DNA of 64,000 nucleotides from Zobellia russellii (GTDB lineage Bacteria > Bacteroidota > Bacteroidia > Flavobacteriales > Flavobacteriaceae): positions 496,001-560,000 of the forward strand of contig NZ_JACSOI010000003.1 in assembly GCF_018728565.1 (NCBI RefSeq), read 5' to 3'. The translations under genes and the position numbers were made by a program. Shown here piece after piece: positions 27,515-36,615 of the stretch (position 1 is its first letter; every line of letters starts with the position of its first letter). The notes under the pieces are model-generated. The model was given only the letters and a program-made list of their open reading frames with translations, did not search any database and was not told where the DNA came from.

Positions 27515-28303
27515 TTATTCAACGAATTCCATTAAGCCAAAACGGTTGGCTTGATGTACATTCTTGGAAATATCATAAATAGGGAAAATGGTTGAAGTAG
27601 ACCGCCTGTTTCCCTTGGCATCATTACGGTTTTGCCTAATAGCAAGAAAAGCCCATCTATTACCGGGTTTAATCGTAACAACTTCACCAAGCTCACCAAA
27701 ATTTGAATAAGGGATGGCCATTTCCATGGTCCATCCCTTATCAATATCAGAATTATCGTTTATAGTACCGTTATAAGTAACCTCAACTTCAAAGTCTGGG
27801 TTAAAAGATTTGTAGACTACATCTTTTCCTTCTGTATAATCATTAAAATAAATGAAGTCGTTTACAGCCTTGTTGAGATTAAGTTCATATCCAAAATGCG
27901 TATCTAAACTATCGGGTGCGGTAATAAAAAATATTTCCGCACAATCATCAAAGTAAGGTTGTCCATCTCTTTTAGTTTCCTTGGCAGTTATATACTGGTC
28001 TTCCATTTCAAAAAACACATAGAACTTTTCTTCTCCCCAAAGCATTCTAAAGGTTGATTTTTGTTGGTCGGTTGGCTTTTCTACCCTATAAAAATAATCT
28101 AACGTTCGGGCTTCTGTTTTGGACCAACTTTCTTCATTCAGCTTTCCATCAATAGTCATGGGTTCGCCAGTTTTAAATACCTTGTAGATAACTTGTTCTC
28201 CCAAGGAAAGTTTTGCTTTCTCTTGGGCAAACAAACAAGTTGATAATAACGAGAGAATTGCCGATACCCAGATTTTATGGTGTGCTGATATAAAATACTC
28301 CAT
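27515..28303 (-). CDS. Exported CBM9/DOMON-like carbohydrate-binding protein
   Basis: A 262-residue protein with an N-terminal hydrophobic signal (ends near CLFAQ). The body resembles the C-terminal CBM9-like/sugar-binding domain used in many PUL proteins: MTIDGKLNEESWSKTE, FRMLWGEEKFYVFFEMED, FDDCAEIFF, YELNLNKAVNDFIYF, WTMEMAIPYSNFGE, RWAFLAIRQNRN. No hydrolase catalytic site is evident. It starts one base after the stop codon of the DUF5107 gene, so the two are almost certainly translated from one transcript and probably act together. The sugar bound is unknown. Confidence 0.72.
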   Translation of the reverse strand: MEYFISAHHKIWVSAILSLLSTCLFAQEKAKLSLGEQVIYKVFKTGEPMTIDGKLNEESWSKTEARTLDYFYRVEKPTDQQKSTFRMLWGEEKFYVFFEMEDQYITAKETKRDGQPYFDDCAEIFFITAPDSLDTHFGYELNLNKAVNDFIYFNDYTEGKDVVYKSFNPDFEVEVTYNGTINDNSDIDKGWTMEMAIPYSNFGELGEVVTIKPGNRWAFLAIRQNRNDAKGNRRSTSTIFPIYDISKNVHQANRFGLMEFVE

Positions 28304-28304
28304 A

Positions 28305-31300
28305 TTAATTTTGCATCATTACTTTAGCCCACAGATGATTAGGATAAATGTCTAACGCCTTTTGTAATTTCTTTTTTGATTCACTCGTATTGTTCAATCC
28401 GGCATTGCCCAAAGATTCCAAGTAGTAGGAGTTAGAAATAAATTTGTTGTTTGTTGCCGATGCCTCCTCAACAGCAATGAGGGTATTACCAGTACCATTT
28501 TCACGCATTGCGCTTCCTTTTTCAATTAAGCTTTGGAACATAGATGTAGCTTTTGCTGAATCTCCTAGTTTTTCAAAGGATTTTGCTTGAAAATATAAAA
28601 GGTTGTTCATACCTCTTCCGTTTTGGGCAGCGGCACTTTTTTGATAACTGGATTTTGCTTTTTTAGTATCGCCTAGCTGAGTATAGGCCTCACCCATATA
28701 ATAGTAAATCATGGCGTTCTTCTCATCATGGGTGGGTTTCCCTACCTCAAGATTTTCTGGATAAAGTAATGCGCGTTCTAAGTGTGTAATAGCCTCTTTA
28801 GCCTTTTGGTCGGCTATGAGTTGTTTAGCTTTTAAAGTGTGCGCATCAACATAGTGCCAATAGGTTTCCCTGCCGCCTTCCCAAGTTCTAAAGTGATGCT
28901 CGTCTAGAAATGCAATTGCTTTATCATAATCACCGGCAAGGTTAAGTAGCTCTACATAGGTTTTAGGTGCATCCACATCTTCTTTGGCAATGGAAAGGTT
29001 ACGCTCTAGAATGTCTAGGTTTTTCTTGAAATCGGCATCGGATTCATCATAATATTTAGAAAGTTCCGAATACCATAAGGGGTTTGAATTATCAAGAGCG
29101 ATTGCTTTAGTCATGTAATCTATGGCCTGTGATGGATTTTTCTGGTGGTAGAAAGCCCCAAATGCCAGGTTACGCCAAACCATAGGAATACTTGTGTCTA
29201 TTGCTCCAGCCTTCTGCCAATACATTAGTGCATCATCAGGTCTTTTATCATACAAAAGGTTACCTAAAAGATAAAAGGTAGTAGCATTATTGGCATCTAT
29301 TTCCAATGCCTTGTTTAAAACAGTTTCGGTTTCCGAACGATATGGAAAAGCGTAATCCAAAGATGCTCTTTTTGCTGTTGAAATGGCATTGGTAGCTTGC
29401 TGGGAATTCCCAGATTCAGCATAGAACCAAGCCTTGTAGTACCCGGTAAGAGGGTTTGATTCATTTTTTATACTAGTTAACAAGGCAAGCCCATCTTCAA
29501 TAAGGCCTGCGTTCATGTAATTGGTAGCAATTTCCAAATAATTATTTTCAGGATTTTGCATGTTTTTTTTCCATGAGTCCATTGAACTACCACTTTTTCC
29601 CAGCTCTATTTCATACAGCACAGAAAAATCTAGTGGATCATAGGCAATTTGCTTTTCTAATATTATGTTGGCTTCATTTTGACGGTTTAGTTTACGTAGC
29701 AAAGCAGCGTTCAAAACCACAATTCTTCCGTCTCTATTATTTGTTGAATAAGCTTCTTGAGCATATTCCAAAGCCTTTGAATAGTTGCCCTTTGCACTCT
29801 CTATTTGGGCCAGTTTAAAGTTACCTGAAGAGAACCATTGATAGTACCAGGTAGCTCTTGCAAAATTAGAATAGGCTTCTTCTTCATGACCCAAAGCTTG
29901 GTGAGCCATTCCCAGATAATAGAATATTTCACCTTCCAAAGGTTGATAGTATTTTATCTTTAATTTATCCGCAGCTGTTTGTAAATATTCTAGCGCTTCT
30001 TCATATTTTGTTTGTGTTATTCGGCGAATGCCCAAGGCAATATTGGTGCGATAATCCGTAGGCGATTTTTCTAATGCTGCTAAATAATAATCGTCTGGTT
30101 CTATACCGGGCCTTCTAAATTGTTCCACGAAACGGCCGGTTAAATAAAGGTCTTCAACTGTTTTTAGTTCTTCTGGTTTTTTTACTTTTTCTTGAATTTC
30201 AGGAAGCTGTGGTTCGGTTGGTTTGTATGGGGAATAGGATATAAGCTCACTGCCATTTACATCTTGGATGGTAACGGTAAGTTGATATTCATCTAAAGGT
30301 TTTCTGTTTTTATATGTACTTGTAAACGGATGGGCAGGGTCAATATCTATTGTTTTTTCTTCTAAAACGTTTGCACCGTTCTTTAGAATAATTTTTGCTC
30401 CTTTAAAATCTTTTGTTGTGTTAAAGCCATAAAAGACCGTTTTTGCATTTCGCATTTGAAGGGTGACGGAAGCATCTGTATTTGAATTTTTGACCACTTC
30501 TAAATCACGTACAGGGTACCAGTAGTTTTTTGCGTCTTTAACGGAATGGGGAAGTATCCAATTATAATCTGGTTGATTATTGGAAAAGGTCCCTGTCATT
30601 AATTCTACATATGCCTTTCCATCATCAGTTAATTTTCTTCTTGCATTTTGTCCTTGTAACCCTGGTCCAAATTGCCATAGTTTAGAGGCATTGTTCTCAA
30701 ATGGGTCACCAACATGAACCGTTCCTGCTTTTTGTCCGTAATCATATCCACCTATAAATCCTTCTTTTATATCCCACATGAAAAATGAAACGGGATTAGG
30801 ATGGTTTTTCCACCAAGTAAGGTCTACGCCTTCTTCGTAACTAGTACGCCCATAATCATCGGTTTTGTTAGATAAAGGCCATTTTATAAAACTGCTATTA
30901 TTGTGGAATACTCCAATTTCTTGACTAGGAGGCCAAAACGTTCTAAAATCGTCGTTTGCCGTAATGGCAACGTTGGCCCAAAATAGAAAGGTCGTAGTTA
31001 CATCACTAGTGTTGTTAATGCGATAATCAACCTCTATGTATGAACGGCCAGGCTTTAGGGTCATACCTACAACGCCACGCATATCCCTAGTTTTTTCGGT
31101 TTCTCCAATCCAAACTGTGGCACTCCCGTCTTCATTATTTATCATTCTATAATCGCTGGGGAGCATAGTAGTTGTACGGTGATGATGGGGAAAACACCAT
31201 TCAATTCCTCCTGAAACCCAAGCACCCAAGGTGCCAATCAAATCAGGCTTAATCACACTGTTGGTATGGAACAATTCGTGACCGTTGGTCTTATCAATTG

Positions 31301-31607
31301 CCGAAAAAAGTCGACCACCAAATGCGGGTAACACCTTTACACGTATATATTCGTTTTCTAGGTATACCATGTCGTAGGTAACATCAACCAAGGAATCGCC
31401 CAATTTGGTTTGTGAGGCGTATGGGTAGACTTTACCCTGGGCACCTTGTACACCTCTACCCGTATAAAAAATGGGACTGACCTCGTCCGTGCCAATTTTA
31501 TAGGTGGGAATTGTTTCTTGGCCCTCGTAAACTTTTACTTGTGCCTGGAGTTGATAAATGGAAAAAAATAACAGTAAGACTGAATAAAAATGATTTTGGT
31601 TTGGCAT
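28305..31607 (-). CDS. DUF5107 domain plus TPR repeats, exported
   Basis: An 1100-residue protein with a signal peptide (ends near YQLQAQ). The N-terminal 430 residues or so form a DUF5107-type domain that looks like a galactose-mutarotase-like beta-supersandwich (VLPAFGGRLFSAIDKTNGHELFH, GGIEWCFPHHHRTTTMLPSDYR, FWANVAITANDDFRTFWPP). The rest is a long TPR solenoid (YFYLGMAHQALGHEEEAYSNFARA-type repeats). Proteins of this kind occur in sugar utilisation loci, and some relatives are now classed as glycosidases, but I cannot assign a catalytic residue by eye. It is co-transcribed with the CBM9-like gene downstream. An 8-bp-arm hairpin (31630-31647) sits just upstream of its start. Confidence 0.78.
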   Translation of the reverse strand: MPNQNHFYSVLLLFFSIYQLQAQVKVYEGQETIPTYKIGTDEVSPIFYTGRGVQGAQGKVYPYASQTKLGDSLVDVTYDMVYLENEYIRVKVLPAFGGRLFSAIDKTNGHELFHTNSVIKPDLIGTLGAWVSGGIEWCFPHHHRTTTMLPSDYRMINNEDGSATVWIGETEKTRDMRGVVGMTLKPGRSYIEVDYRINNTSDVTTTFLFWANVAITANDDFRTFWPPSQEIGVFHNNSSFIKWPLSNKTDDYGRTSYEEGVDLTWWKNHPNPVSFFMWDIKEGFIGGYDYGQKAGTVHVGDPFENNASKLWQFGPGLQGQNARRKLTDDGKAYVELMTGTFSNNQPDYNWILPHSVKDAKNYWYPVRDLEVVKNSNTDASVTLQMRNAKTVFYGFNTTKDFKGAKIILKNGANVLEEKTIDIDPAHPFTSTYKNRKPLDEYQLTVTIQDVNGSELISYSPYKPTEPQLPEIQEKVKKPEELKTVEDLYLTGRFVEQFRRPGIEPDDYYLAALEKSPTDYRTNIALGIRRITQTKYEEALEYLQTAADKLKIKYYQPLEGEIFYYLGMAHQALGHEEEAYSNFARATWYYQWFSSGNFKLAQIESAKGNYSKALEYAQEAYSTNNRDGRIVVLNAALLRKLNRQNEANIILEKQIAYDPLDFSVLYEIELGKSGSSMDSWKKNMQNPENNYLEIATNYMNAGLIEDGLALLTSIKNESNPLTGYYKAWFYAESGNSQQATNAISTAKRASLDYAFPYRSETETVLNKALEIDANNATTFYLLGNLLYDKRPDDALMYWQKAGAIDTSIPMVWRNLAFGAFYHQKNPSQAIDYMTKAIALDNSNPLWYSELSKYYDESDADFKKNLDILERNLSIAKEDVDAPKTYVELLNLAGDYDKAIAFLDEHHFRTWEGGRETYWHYVDAHTLKAKQLIADQKAKEAITHLERALLYPENLEVGKPTHDEKNAMIYYYMGEAYTQLGDTKKAKSSYQKSAAAQNGRGMNNLLYFQAKSFEKLGDSAKATSMFQSLIEKGSAMRENGTGNTLIAVEEASATNNKFISNSYYLESLGNAGLNNTSESKKKLQKALDIYPNHLWAKVMMQN

Positions 31608-31629
31608 AATTTGTCTGTATAATAATGTT

Positions 31630-31647
31630 CTTCTTAAAATTAAGAAG
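31630..31647 (-). promoter_or_regulatory. Inverted repeat in the leader of the DUF5107 gene
   Basis: CTTCTTAA-AA-TTAAGAAG is a perfect 8-bp-arm inverted repeat 23 bases before the start codon. It is not followed by a T-run on either strand. It could be an operator or a 5' leader hairpin. Confidence 0.35.
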
Positions 31648-31719
31648 TATTATTAAAATATGATAGAACAAATGGTCTGCCGAGTACAATAAATTGACAA
31701 AAACGACCTAGTATATATT

Positions 31720-33423
31720 TTATGTATTAATTTCTTCGCTTTTGTTTTTGGCCCGAGCAGTTTTGACCGCTATTTTTTTCAACATCCACTCAGGGTAATC
31801 TGTGGAATCTTCAGCATCGTAGATTCTAATATGTTGGTCTTCCTGTGGTTTTTTAAGCTCATCCGGATCACATTCCAGAATTTGGGCTGCGGTATCTACA
31901 CCTGAATGGGAAACTCCTGCCACGCCATGAGAAAGAATACTGGCCCCACACAAATAGAGGTTCTTAATTTCGCTTTTTGCTTTATAGGCAAACGGACCAA
32001 TATGCTTTAAACTTTTTTCAGTACCATAGATATTACCGTCCGTGGTGTTTACGTAGAACTTATTGGTCAAAGGCGTACCTAAGTCTTTCTGGATAATATG
32101 CTTGCTAATTCCCGGAATGGCTTTTTCCAGACCGTTTATCATTTTTTGCATCAATAGTTCCTTAAAATCCAAGTATTCTTGGGAGCGCTCCTGGTTTTCG
32201 TTCTTAAACATCTCAAAGGCCTTGTAATCAACTAGGGTGATAGCCTCAATACTATGGTGTTTTCCGTCAAAGCTAGATGGATCTTTTAAAGTAGTACAAC
32301 TAATGAACATTCCTTCAAAAGCATCTCCTTTTGAAATGTCCGATGCTAACATACTATCGTAAAAATCATCCGTGTCCTTATTGGGCATCATCCAGATGTT
32401 TCCGGAATCCAATCCTGCCTTGCGCAAATCCATATCAACGATCAAGAACAACATTAAAGAAGTGCTTGAGTATTTGGTGTTAGCGAGCTTCTTTTGAAAT
32501 TTAGCACTTAAATTTTCTTTTCCCACTAAATCATTATATGTTATGCCCACATCGGCATTGGATACGATGGTATTGGCATAAAGCTGTTGTCCATTTTCCA
32601 GAACGACCCCAACTGCTTTTTTTTGTTGATTTCCTTCTAATACTATTTTGGTAACCGCAGTACTGGTGCGAAGTTCACCACCGTGTTTTTTTAACGTATT
32701 GGTCATTGCTTTAATTAGGGCCCCACCACCGCCCATGGGGTAATACCCACCTTGAAAGTAATGGTACATTAAAGCACTGTGCAGTACAAAGGGAACTTTT
32801 TTGGGTTGCACGCCGTGATCACCACATTGTATATTCAATATGTTTTTTAAAAGCGGATTTTTTATATGCCAACCTATAACTTTCCTTACGCTGAACATCC
32901 CATATTTGCCAAAATGTTTGGTTTTGAACGGTATGGTTAGTTTTTGCCAAAACCCCTTAAAGTAGGGGAGGGAATACAGTTCTTCACTTACTTTTCGGGT
33001 AAGGTGAAGGTATTTGTGAATTTGCTTTTTTTCTTCGGGAAACCTTGATGATAACCGTTCGATAAGTAAATCAAGATTAGCGGGAAAATCAAAACGTTCT
33101 TTGCCTATTCGTACATGTTCATAAGCATCCGGATTCATTCTAAAAAAGACCAAATCGTTGGCAATACCTAAACCTCGGTATAGGTCATTGGTTGCTTCTC
33201 CTTTGGCCATTAAACCCACATAATGCACTCCAGGTGTAAATCTATGTCCGTTCAGGTAAAAACTGTGGCACCAGCCACCAGGTACGTCGTGTTGCTCCAG
33301 TACTACAACTTTCTTACCTGCCCTGGCCAAGCAAATAGCTGTGGCCAAACCACCTGCTCCAGACCCAATTATTATAGAATCATATGTATTGGATGAATCG
33401 GAATTTTGTACTGTTTCTTGCAT
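31720..33423 (-). CDS. FAD-dependent oxidoreductase, CrtI/retinol-saturase-like
   Basis: A 567-residue flavoprotein with the dinucleotide-binding motif GSGAGGLATA near the N-terminus (SIIIGSGAGGLATAICLARAG) and the GGW segment after VLEQHDVP. The later segments (GGYYPMGGGGALIKAM; NLYLCGASILSHGVAGVSHSG) are typical of phytoene desaturase, carotene isomerase and retinol saturase relatives. It likely acts on a polyene or lipid substrate. No carotenoid synthesis genes are nearby, and there is no link to the sugar genes visible. It is followed by a 112-base gap before the DUF5107 gene, so co-transcription is possible. The enzyme class is fairly sure, the substrate is not. Confidence 0.72.
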   Translation of the reverse strand: MQETVQNSDSSNTYDSIIIGSGAGGLATAICLARAGKKVVVLEQHDVPGGWCHSFYLNGHRFTPGVHYVGLMAKGEATNDLYRGLGIANDLVFFRMNPDAYEHVRIGKERFDFPANLDLLIERLSSRFPEEKKQIHKYLHLTRKVSEELYSLPYFKGFWQKLTIPFKTKHFGKYGMFSVRKVIGWHIKNPLLKNILNIQCGDHGVQPKKVPFVLHSALMYHYFQGGYYPMGGGGALIKAMTNTLKKHGGELRTSTAVTKIVLEGNQQKKAVGVVLENGQQLYANTIVSNADVGITYNDLVGKENLSAKFQKKLANTKYSSTSLMLFLIVDMDLRKAGLDSGNIWMMPNKDTDDFYDSMLASDISKGDAFEGMFISCTTLKDPSSFDGKHHSIEAITLVDYKAFEMFKNENQERSQEYLDFKELLMQKMINGLEKAIPGISKHIIQKDLGTPLTNKFYVNTTDGNIYGTEKSLKHIGPFAYKAKSEIKNLYLCGASILSHGVAGVSHSGVDTAAQILECDPDELKKPQEDQHIRIYDAEDSTDYPEWMLKKIAVKTARAKNKSEEINT

Positions 33424-33529
33424 TTGCAGGTTTAAAGTGTAGGATTCAAAAATAGAATCACGACCGAAGATATGTATAAACAGCTATTTTTTTGTGTTCA
33501 GCACATGTTCCGCAGCAAATAAGTTTATT

Positions 33530-34216
33530 TTAATTATTCAAAGCTTGGGCAATAGCTTCTTCTACCAATGGCTCCATGATTTTGTAACCTTCAACCGTTG
33601 GATGAACGCCGTCCTTGGCATATTTCTTTGGCAAACCATTTCTTTCGTCTGCTAATGCAGAAAAATAGTCCAAATAAATATGGCCTTTTTTCTCGGCGTA
33701 TGCCTTGATCATTTTATTCAGCTCAACTATTTTCTGAGCCGGTTCCATGCCGGGCTTCCAAGGGTAGTCAAAAGCGGGAAGTGTAGAGGAGAGCACTACT
33801 TTTATGTTGTTGGCCTCGGCTATATCTGCCATAGATTTTATGTTGTTCATAATCATTTCTAAAGTAGATGGCCCTGTATTTCCTGCAATATCGTTAGTGC
33901 CGGCTAAAAGAACCATGACCCTAGGTTCAAGGTCTACCACATCTTGTCTGAAACGAACAAGCATTTGTGGTGTGGTCTGGCCACTAATACCTCTGTTAAC
34001 ATAAGGTTTGTTGGCAAAAAACTCCGGACGAGAATTTATCCATCCTATGGTTATGGAGTTTCCCATAAAAACAACTCGGTTTTCATTGGCAGCCGGTTTA
34101 GCCAGTTTTGCATTGGCGTCTTGAAATTCACTTAAATTTGGCCAATCCTGTCCTTTTATTCCGTTGATTATTCCTAGTCCCATTAATAAAGCAAGTAGCG
34201 TTGGTTTTAGTTTCAT
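33530..34216 (-). CDS. Exported SGNH/GDSL hydrolase
   Basis: A 228-residue protein with a signal peptide (ends near NGIKGQ). The four SGNH blocks are present: Ser54 in FMGNSITIG (block I, GNS in place of GDS), Gly in RGISGQTT, Asn108 in AGTNDIAG, and Asp202/His205 in DGVHPTVEGY. It is probably a carbohydrate or acyl esterase acting in the periplasm or outside. It is 13 bases downstream of the small membrane-protein gene on the same strand, so the two are probably co-transcribed. Substrate is unknown; acetyl-sugar deacetylation is a common role for such PUL-linked proteins. Confidence 0.82.
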   Translation of the reverse strand: MKLKPTLLALLMGLGIINGIKGQDWPNLSEFQDANAKLAKPAANENRVVFMGNSITIGWINSRPEFFANKPYVNRGISGQTTPQMLVRFRQDVVDLEPRVMVLLAGTNDIAGNTGPSTLEMIMNNIKSMADIAEANNIKVVLSSTLPAFDYPWKPGMEPAQKIVELNKMIKAYAEKKGHIYLDYFSALADERNGLPKKYAKDGVHPTVEGYKIMEPLVEEAIAQALNN

Positions 34217-34229
34217 TGTGTTTGTTGAG

Positions 34230-34703
34230 TTATCTGTTTGGTTGGTTGTTGAATTCCTTTTTGTCCTCTAGTGTAAGCGGAACTTCTTCTAGGAACTTTC
34301 TTTGGGAAGGTTTTTGCATGAAGAGGTAGACCACTAAAAATATAGCAATGACCAAGAATAGTGCATTACCGTTAAACCCGTAAGCAATTATGGCCAAAAA
34401 GGCAGGACCTTCTATAAGAGCGAATTTTACGATGGTAGCCGCTTGATATTTTTGCATTTTTAAAAGAAGGCTATCCGTTTTTTTTATGGCTTGCAATTGT
34501 TTTTTGAACATAAACTGACTCATGAAATAACCAAATGCACCTACAATGGGTACGACATAGATAAAGACGTCATTAGGGTCTGCATTGGCTATAAAAGTAC
34601 CGTTGTTTAGGTATTTAAATGTCCCAAAGGCGATAATGCCACCAACAAGTGCCAAATGAATTATAGATAACGTTTTCAAATATGAGGAAGGTTTGGCAGA
34701 CAT
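34230..34703 (-). CDS. Four-helix membrane protein, function unknown
   Basis: A 157-residue protein with four predicted membrane helices (IIHLALVGGIIAFGTFKYL; VFIYVVPIVGAFGYFMSQF; IVKFALIEGPAFLAIIAYGF; LFLVIAIFLVVYLFM) and a charged C-terminal tail. I do not recognise a named family beyond a general flavobacterial membrane protein pattern. It ends 13 bases before the SGNH hydrolase gene, which points to one transcript. Confidence 0.65.
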   Translation of the reverse strand: MSAKPSSYLKTLSIIHLALVGGIIAFGTFKYLNNGTFIANADPNDVFIYVVPIVGAFGYFMSQFMFKKQLQAIKKTDSLLLKMQKYQAATIVKFALIEGPAFLAIIAYGFNGNALFLVIAIFLVVYLFMQKPSQRKFLEEVPLTLEDKKEFNNQPNR

Positions 34704-34775
34704 TAAATTTCTAAGTTAAGAAGGCTTATAAAGGTAGCCTTTCAACTGGAAATATAAAAATTAATTGAGTAAGGG

Positions 34776-35060
34776 CTATATAAAAAAAAACCAATAGATA
34801 TAGAATAGAATTATAAAGGTCAGGACTATTGATAAAATGTAAATCATGGTTTCAATGCGCAAGTTGTTTTTATGCTGCATTCTAATTTTCTGTTTCAGAA
34901 TTGCCCATTCTGGGGCACTTAGTTTTTTGAATTCAACTTCCGTTTTACTCGTTCCATTTTGACAAAGCTCCTTTAAGTCCTTAAAATTACGCTTCTTTAA
35001 AAGTGACCTGTTGGTTCTTAAACTCGTAATTGCATGTGCCATAAAACCTTCACCTGCCAT
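34776..35060 (-). CDS. Small membrane-anchored protein, function unknown
   Basis: A 94-residue protein: a basic N-terminal half (RTNRSLLKKRNFKDLKEL), then one C-terminal membrane helix (MIYILSIVLTFIILFYIYWF). It resembles the small tail-anchored hypothetical proteins of flavobacteria. The start could be Met1 or Met7. It lies on the opposite strand to the oxidoreductase gene that starts 147 bases away, in a divergent arrangement. No function can be given. Confidence 0.6.
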   Translation of the reverse strand: MAGEGFMAHAITSLRTNRSLLKKRNFKDLKELCQNGTSKTEVEFKKLSAPEWAILKQKIRMQHKNNLRIETMIYILSIVLTFIILFYIYWFFFI

Positions 35061-35207
35061 ATGTTATTTTTATGTATAGGTAGTTAATTCTTTCAAGATG
35101 TTACGGGTATTGGAAAGAATTTATTTTCTATTTTGAATTTGAGATGCTTCACTTTAGAAACCAATATTATCTGTATTTTAGGAGGGGAAATTTAAAAGGG
35201 ACATAAA

Positions 35208-36347
35208 ATGAAAAAAATATCAAGAAGAAGTTTTAATTCTAAACTATCAAAAGGTATCGCAGGAACAGCTGTTTTGAGCAGTGTTGGATTAGGTTATGGT
35301 TTTTCTTCGGGAAAGGAAAAGAAAAAACTGGGTATAGCTTTAGTAGGCTTGGGCAGTTACAGTAGCGGACAATTAGCTCCAGGGTTACAGGATGCCGAGA
35401 ATTGTTATCTAGCGGGAATCGTGACCGGAACTCCGGCAAAGGAAAAGGTGTGGATGGAGAAGTACGGCATACCTAAAAAGAATGTGTACAACTATGATAA
35501 TTTTGATTCTATTGCCAAGAATAAGGATATTGATATAGTCTATGTAGTTCTACCCAACAGTATGCACGCGGAGTTCTGTATTCGTGCAGCAAAGGCAGGA
35601 AAGCATGTTATTTGTGAAAAACCAATGGCCATAAGCGTAAAGGAATGTGATGCTATTATTGATGCGTGCAATGAGGCTGGAGTAAAATTATCTGTTGGTT
35701 ACCGTATGCAATCTGACCCTTATACCAACGAAATTAAACGACTGGTAAAGCAAAAACCTTTTGGTAGCGTACGCTACGTTTCTTCCGATGCGGGATATAT
35801 TTCTAGGGGAAATCCTGACCAATGGCGATTGAACCATGCGCTTTCCGGTGGTGGGGCATTAATGAATATGGGTGTGTACAGCATACAGAGTAACATATAC
35901 GGTACGGGTCAAAACCCAATATCCGTTGCTGCACAGGAGTTTAGTTCTAGACCGGAGTACTTTGAGGATACAGATGAGAGCATTACCGCACAGATGGAAT
36001 TCCCTGATGGGGTTGTGGGTAACTTATTTACTTCACATAACGCCAATGCCAACCGGCTTTTTGTGTCTTTTGAAAAAGGTTGGGCAGAACTTAATCCTTG
36101 CCATAATTATGGGCCGCTGAGCGGACGCACATCAGACGGAAAGGAAATAAAATTCCCGCACCAGAGTCAGCAAAAAGTTCAGATGGACGATTTTGCAAAA
36201 CATATTATGCTGGGGACTACAAACTATGCACCTGGTGAAATGGGCAAACGAGATATGATTATTGTAGAAGCCATTTACAAATCAATTAAAGAAGGAGGAA
36301 AAAAGATTCCTTTGGATTTAGGTGATATGGGTATCGTTCGCGAGTAG
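35208..36347 (+). CDS. Gfo/Idh/MocA-family oxidoreductase, exported (Tat-like signal)
   Basis: A 379-residue protein with an N-terminal twin-arginine-like leader (KKISRRSFNSKLSKG). The NAD(P)-binding domain shows GLGSYSSG at about 48-55 and EKPMA at 137-141. The C-terminal substrate domain contains RMQSDPYTNEI and GGGALMNMGVYSIQ. It resembles glucose-fructose oxidoreductase and related periplasmic sugar oxidoreductases, which carry tightly bound NADP and reach the periplasm by Tat. It stands alone between a divergent small gene and a terminator. The sugar substrate is unknown; galactose-type sugars are a guess from the nearby locus only. Confidence 0.82.
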   Translation: MKKISRRSFNSKLSKGIAGTAVLSSVGLGYGFSSGKEKKKLGIALVGLGSYSSGQLAPGLQDAENCYLAGIVTGTPAKEKVWMEKYGIPKKNVYNYDNFDSIAKNKDIDIVYVVLPNSMHAEFCIRAAKAGKHVICEKPMAISVKECDAIIDACNEAGVKLSVGYRMQSDPYTNEIKRLVKQKPFGSVRYVSSDAGYISRGNPDQWRLNHALSGGGALMNMGVYSIQSNIYGTGQNPISVAAQEFSSRPEYFEDTDESITAQMEFPDGVVGNLFTSHNANANRLFVSFEKGWAELNPCHNYGPLSGRTSDGKEIKFPHQSQQKVQMDDFAKHIMLGTTNYAPGEMGKRDMIIVEAIYKSIKEGGKKIPLDLGDMGIVRE

Positions 36348-36375
36348 GTTATTACAGAACTTAATAATGATAACT

Positions 36376-36404
36376 AGGATGGTGTAAAAGCCATCCTTTT
36401 TTTT
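36376..36404 (+). terminator. Intrinsic terminator after the Gfo/Idh/MocA gene
   Basis: AGGATGG (36376-36382) pairs with CCATCCT (36391-36397), loop TGTAAAAG, followed by eight T. Confidence 0.88.
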
Positions 36405-36516
36405 ATTTTATAATTCCATGTGGCATATTATAAATCCGTTTTTCATGCCAAAATCAGCTGCTATTTAGAATCAAAATAAATGGTAACGTTAAGCTAACGA
36501 TTTAACACAAACTTGA

Positions 36517-36579
36517 ACTTTAGTTTAAAGTATGACCACGGTCAGTTAACAATATTTGGGATTTGCTAAGATATTTTTG
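36517..36579 (+). promoter_or_regulatory. Control region of the PhoX-like gene
   Basis: Two small dyads, ACTTTA-GTT-TAAAGT (36517-36531) and TGACC-AC-GGTCA (36533-36544), lie next to each other. TATTTTTG at 36572-36579 matches the Bacteroidetes -7 box 37 bases before the start. No well-spaced -33 box is seen. The dyads may be operators. Confidence 0.4.
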
Positions 36580-36615
36580 TTCAAAATTAGTATAACTAAT
36601 AACCAAAAGAACAAA

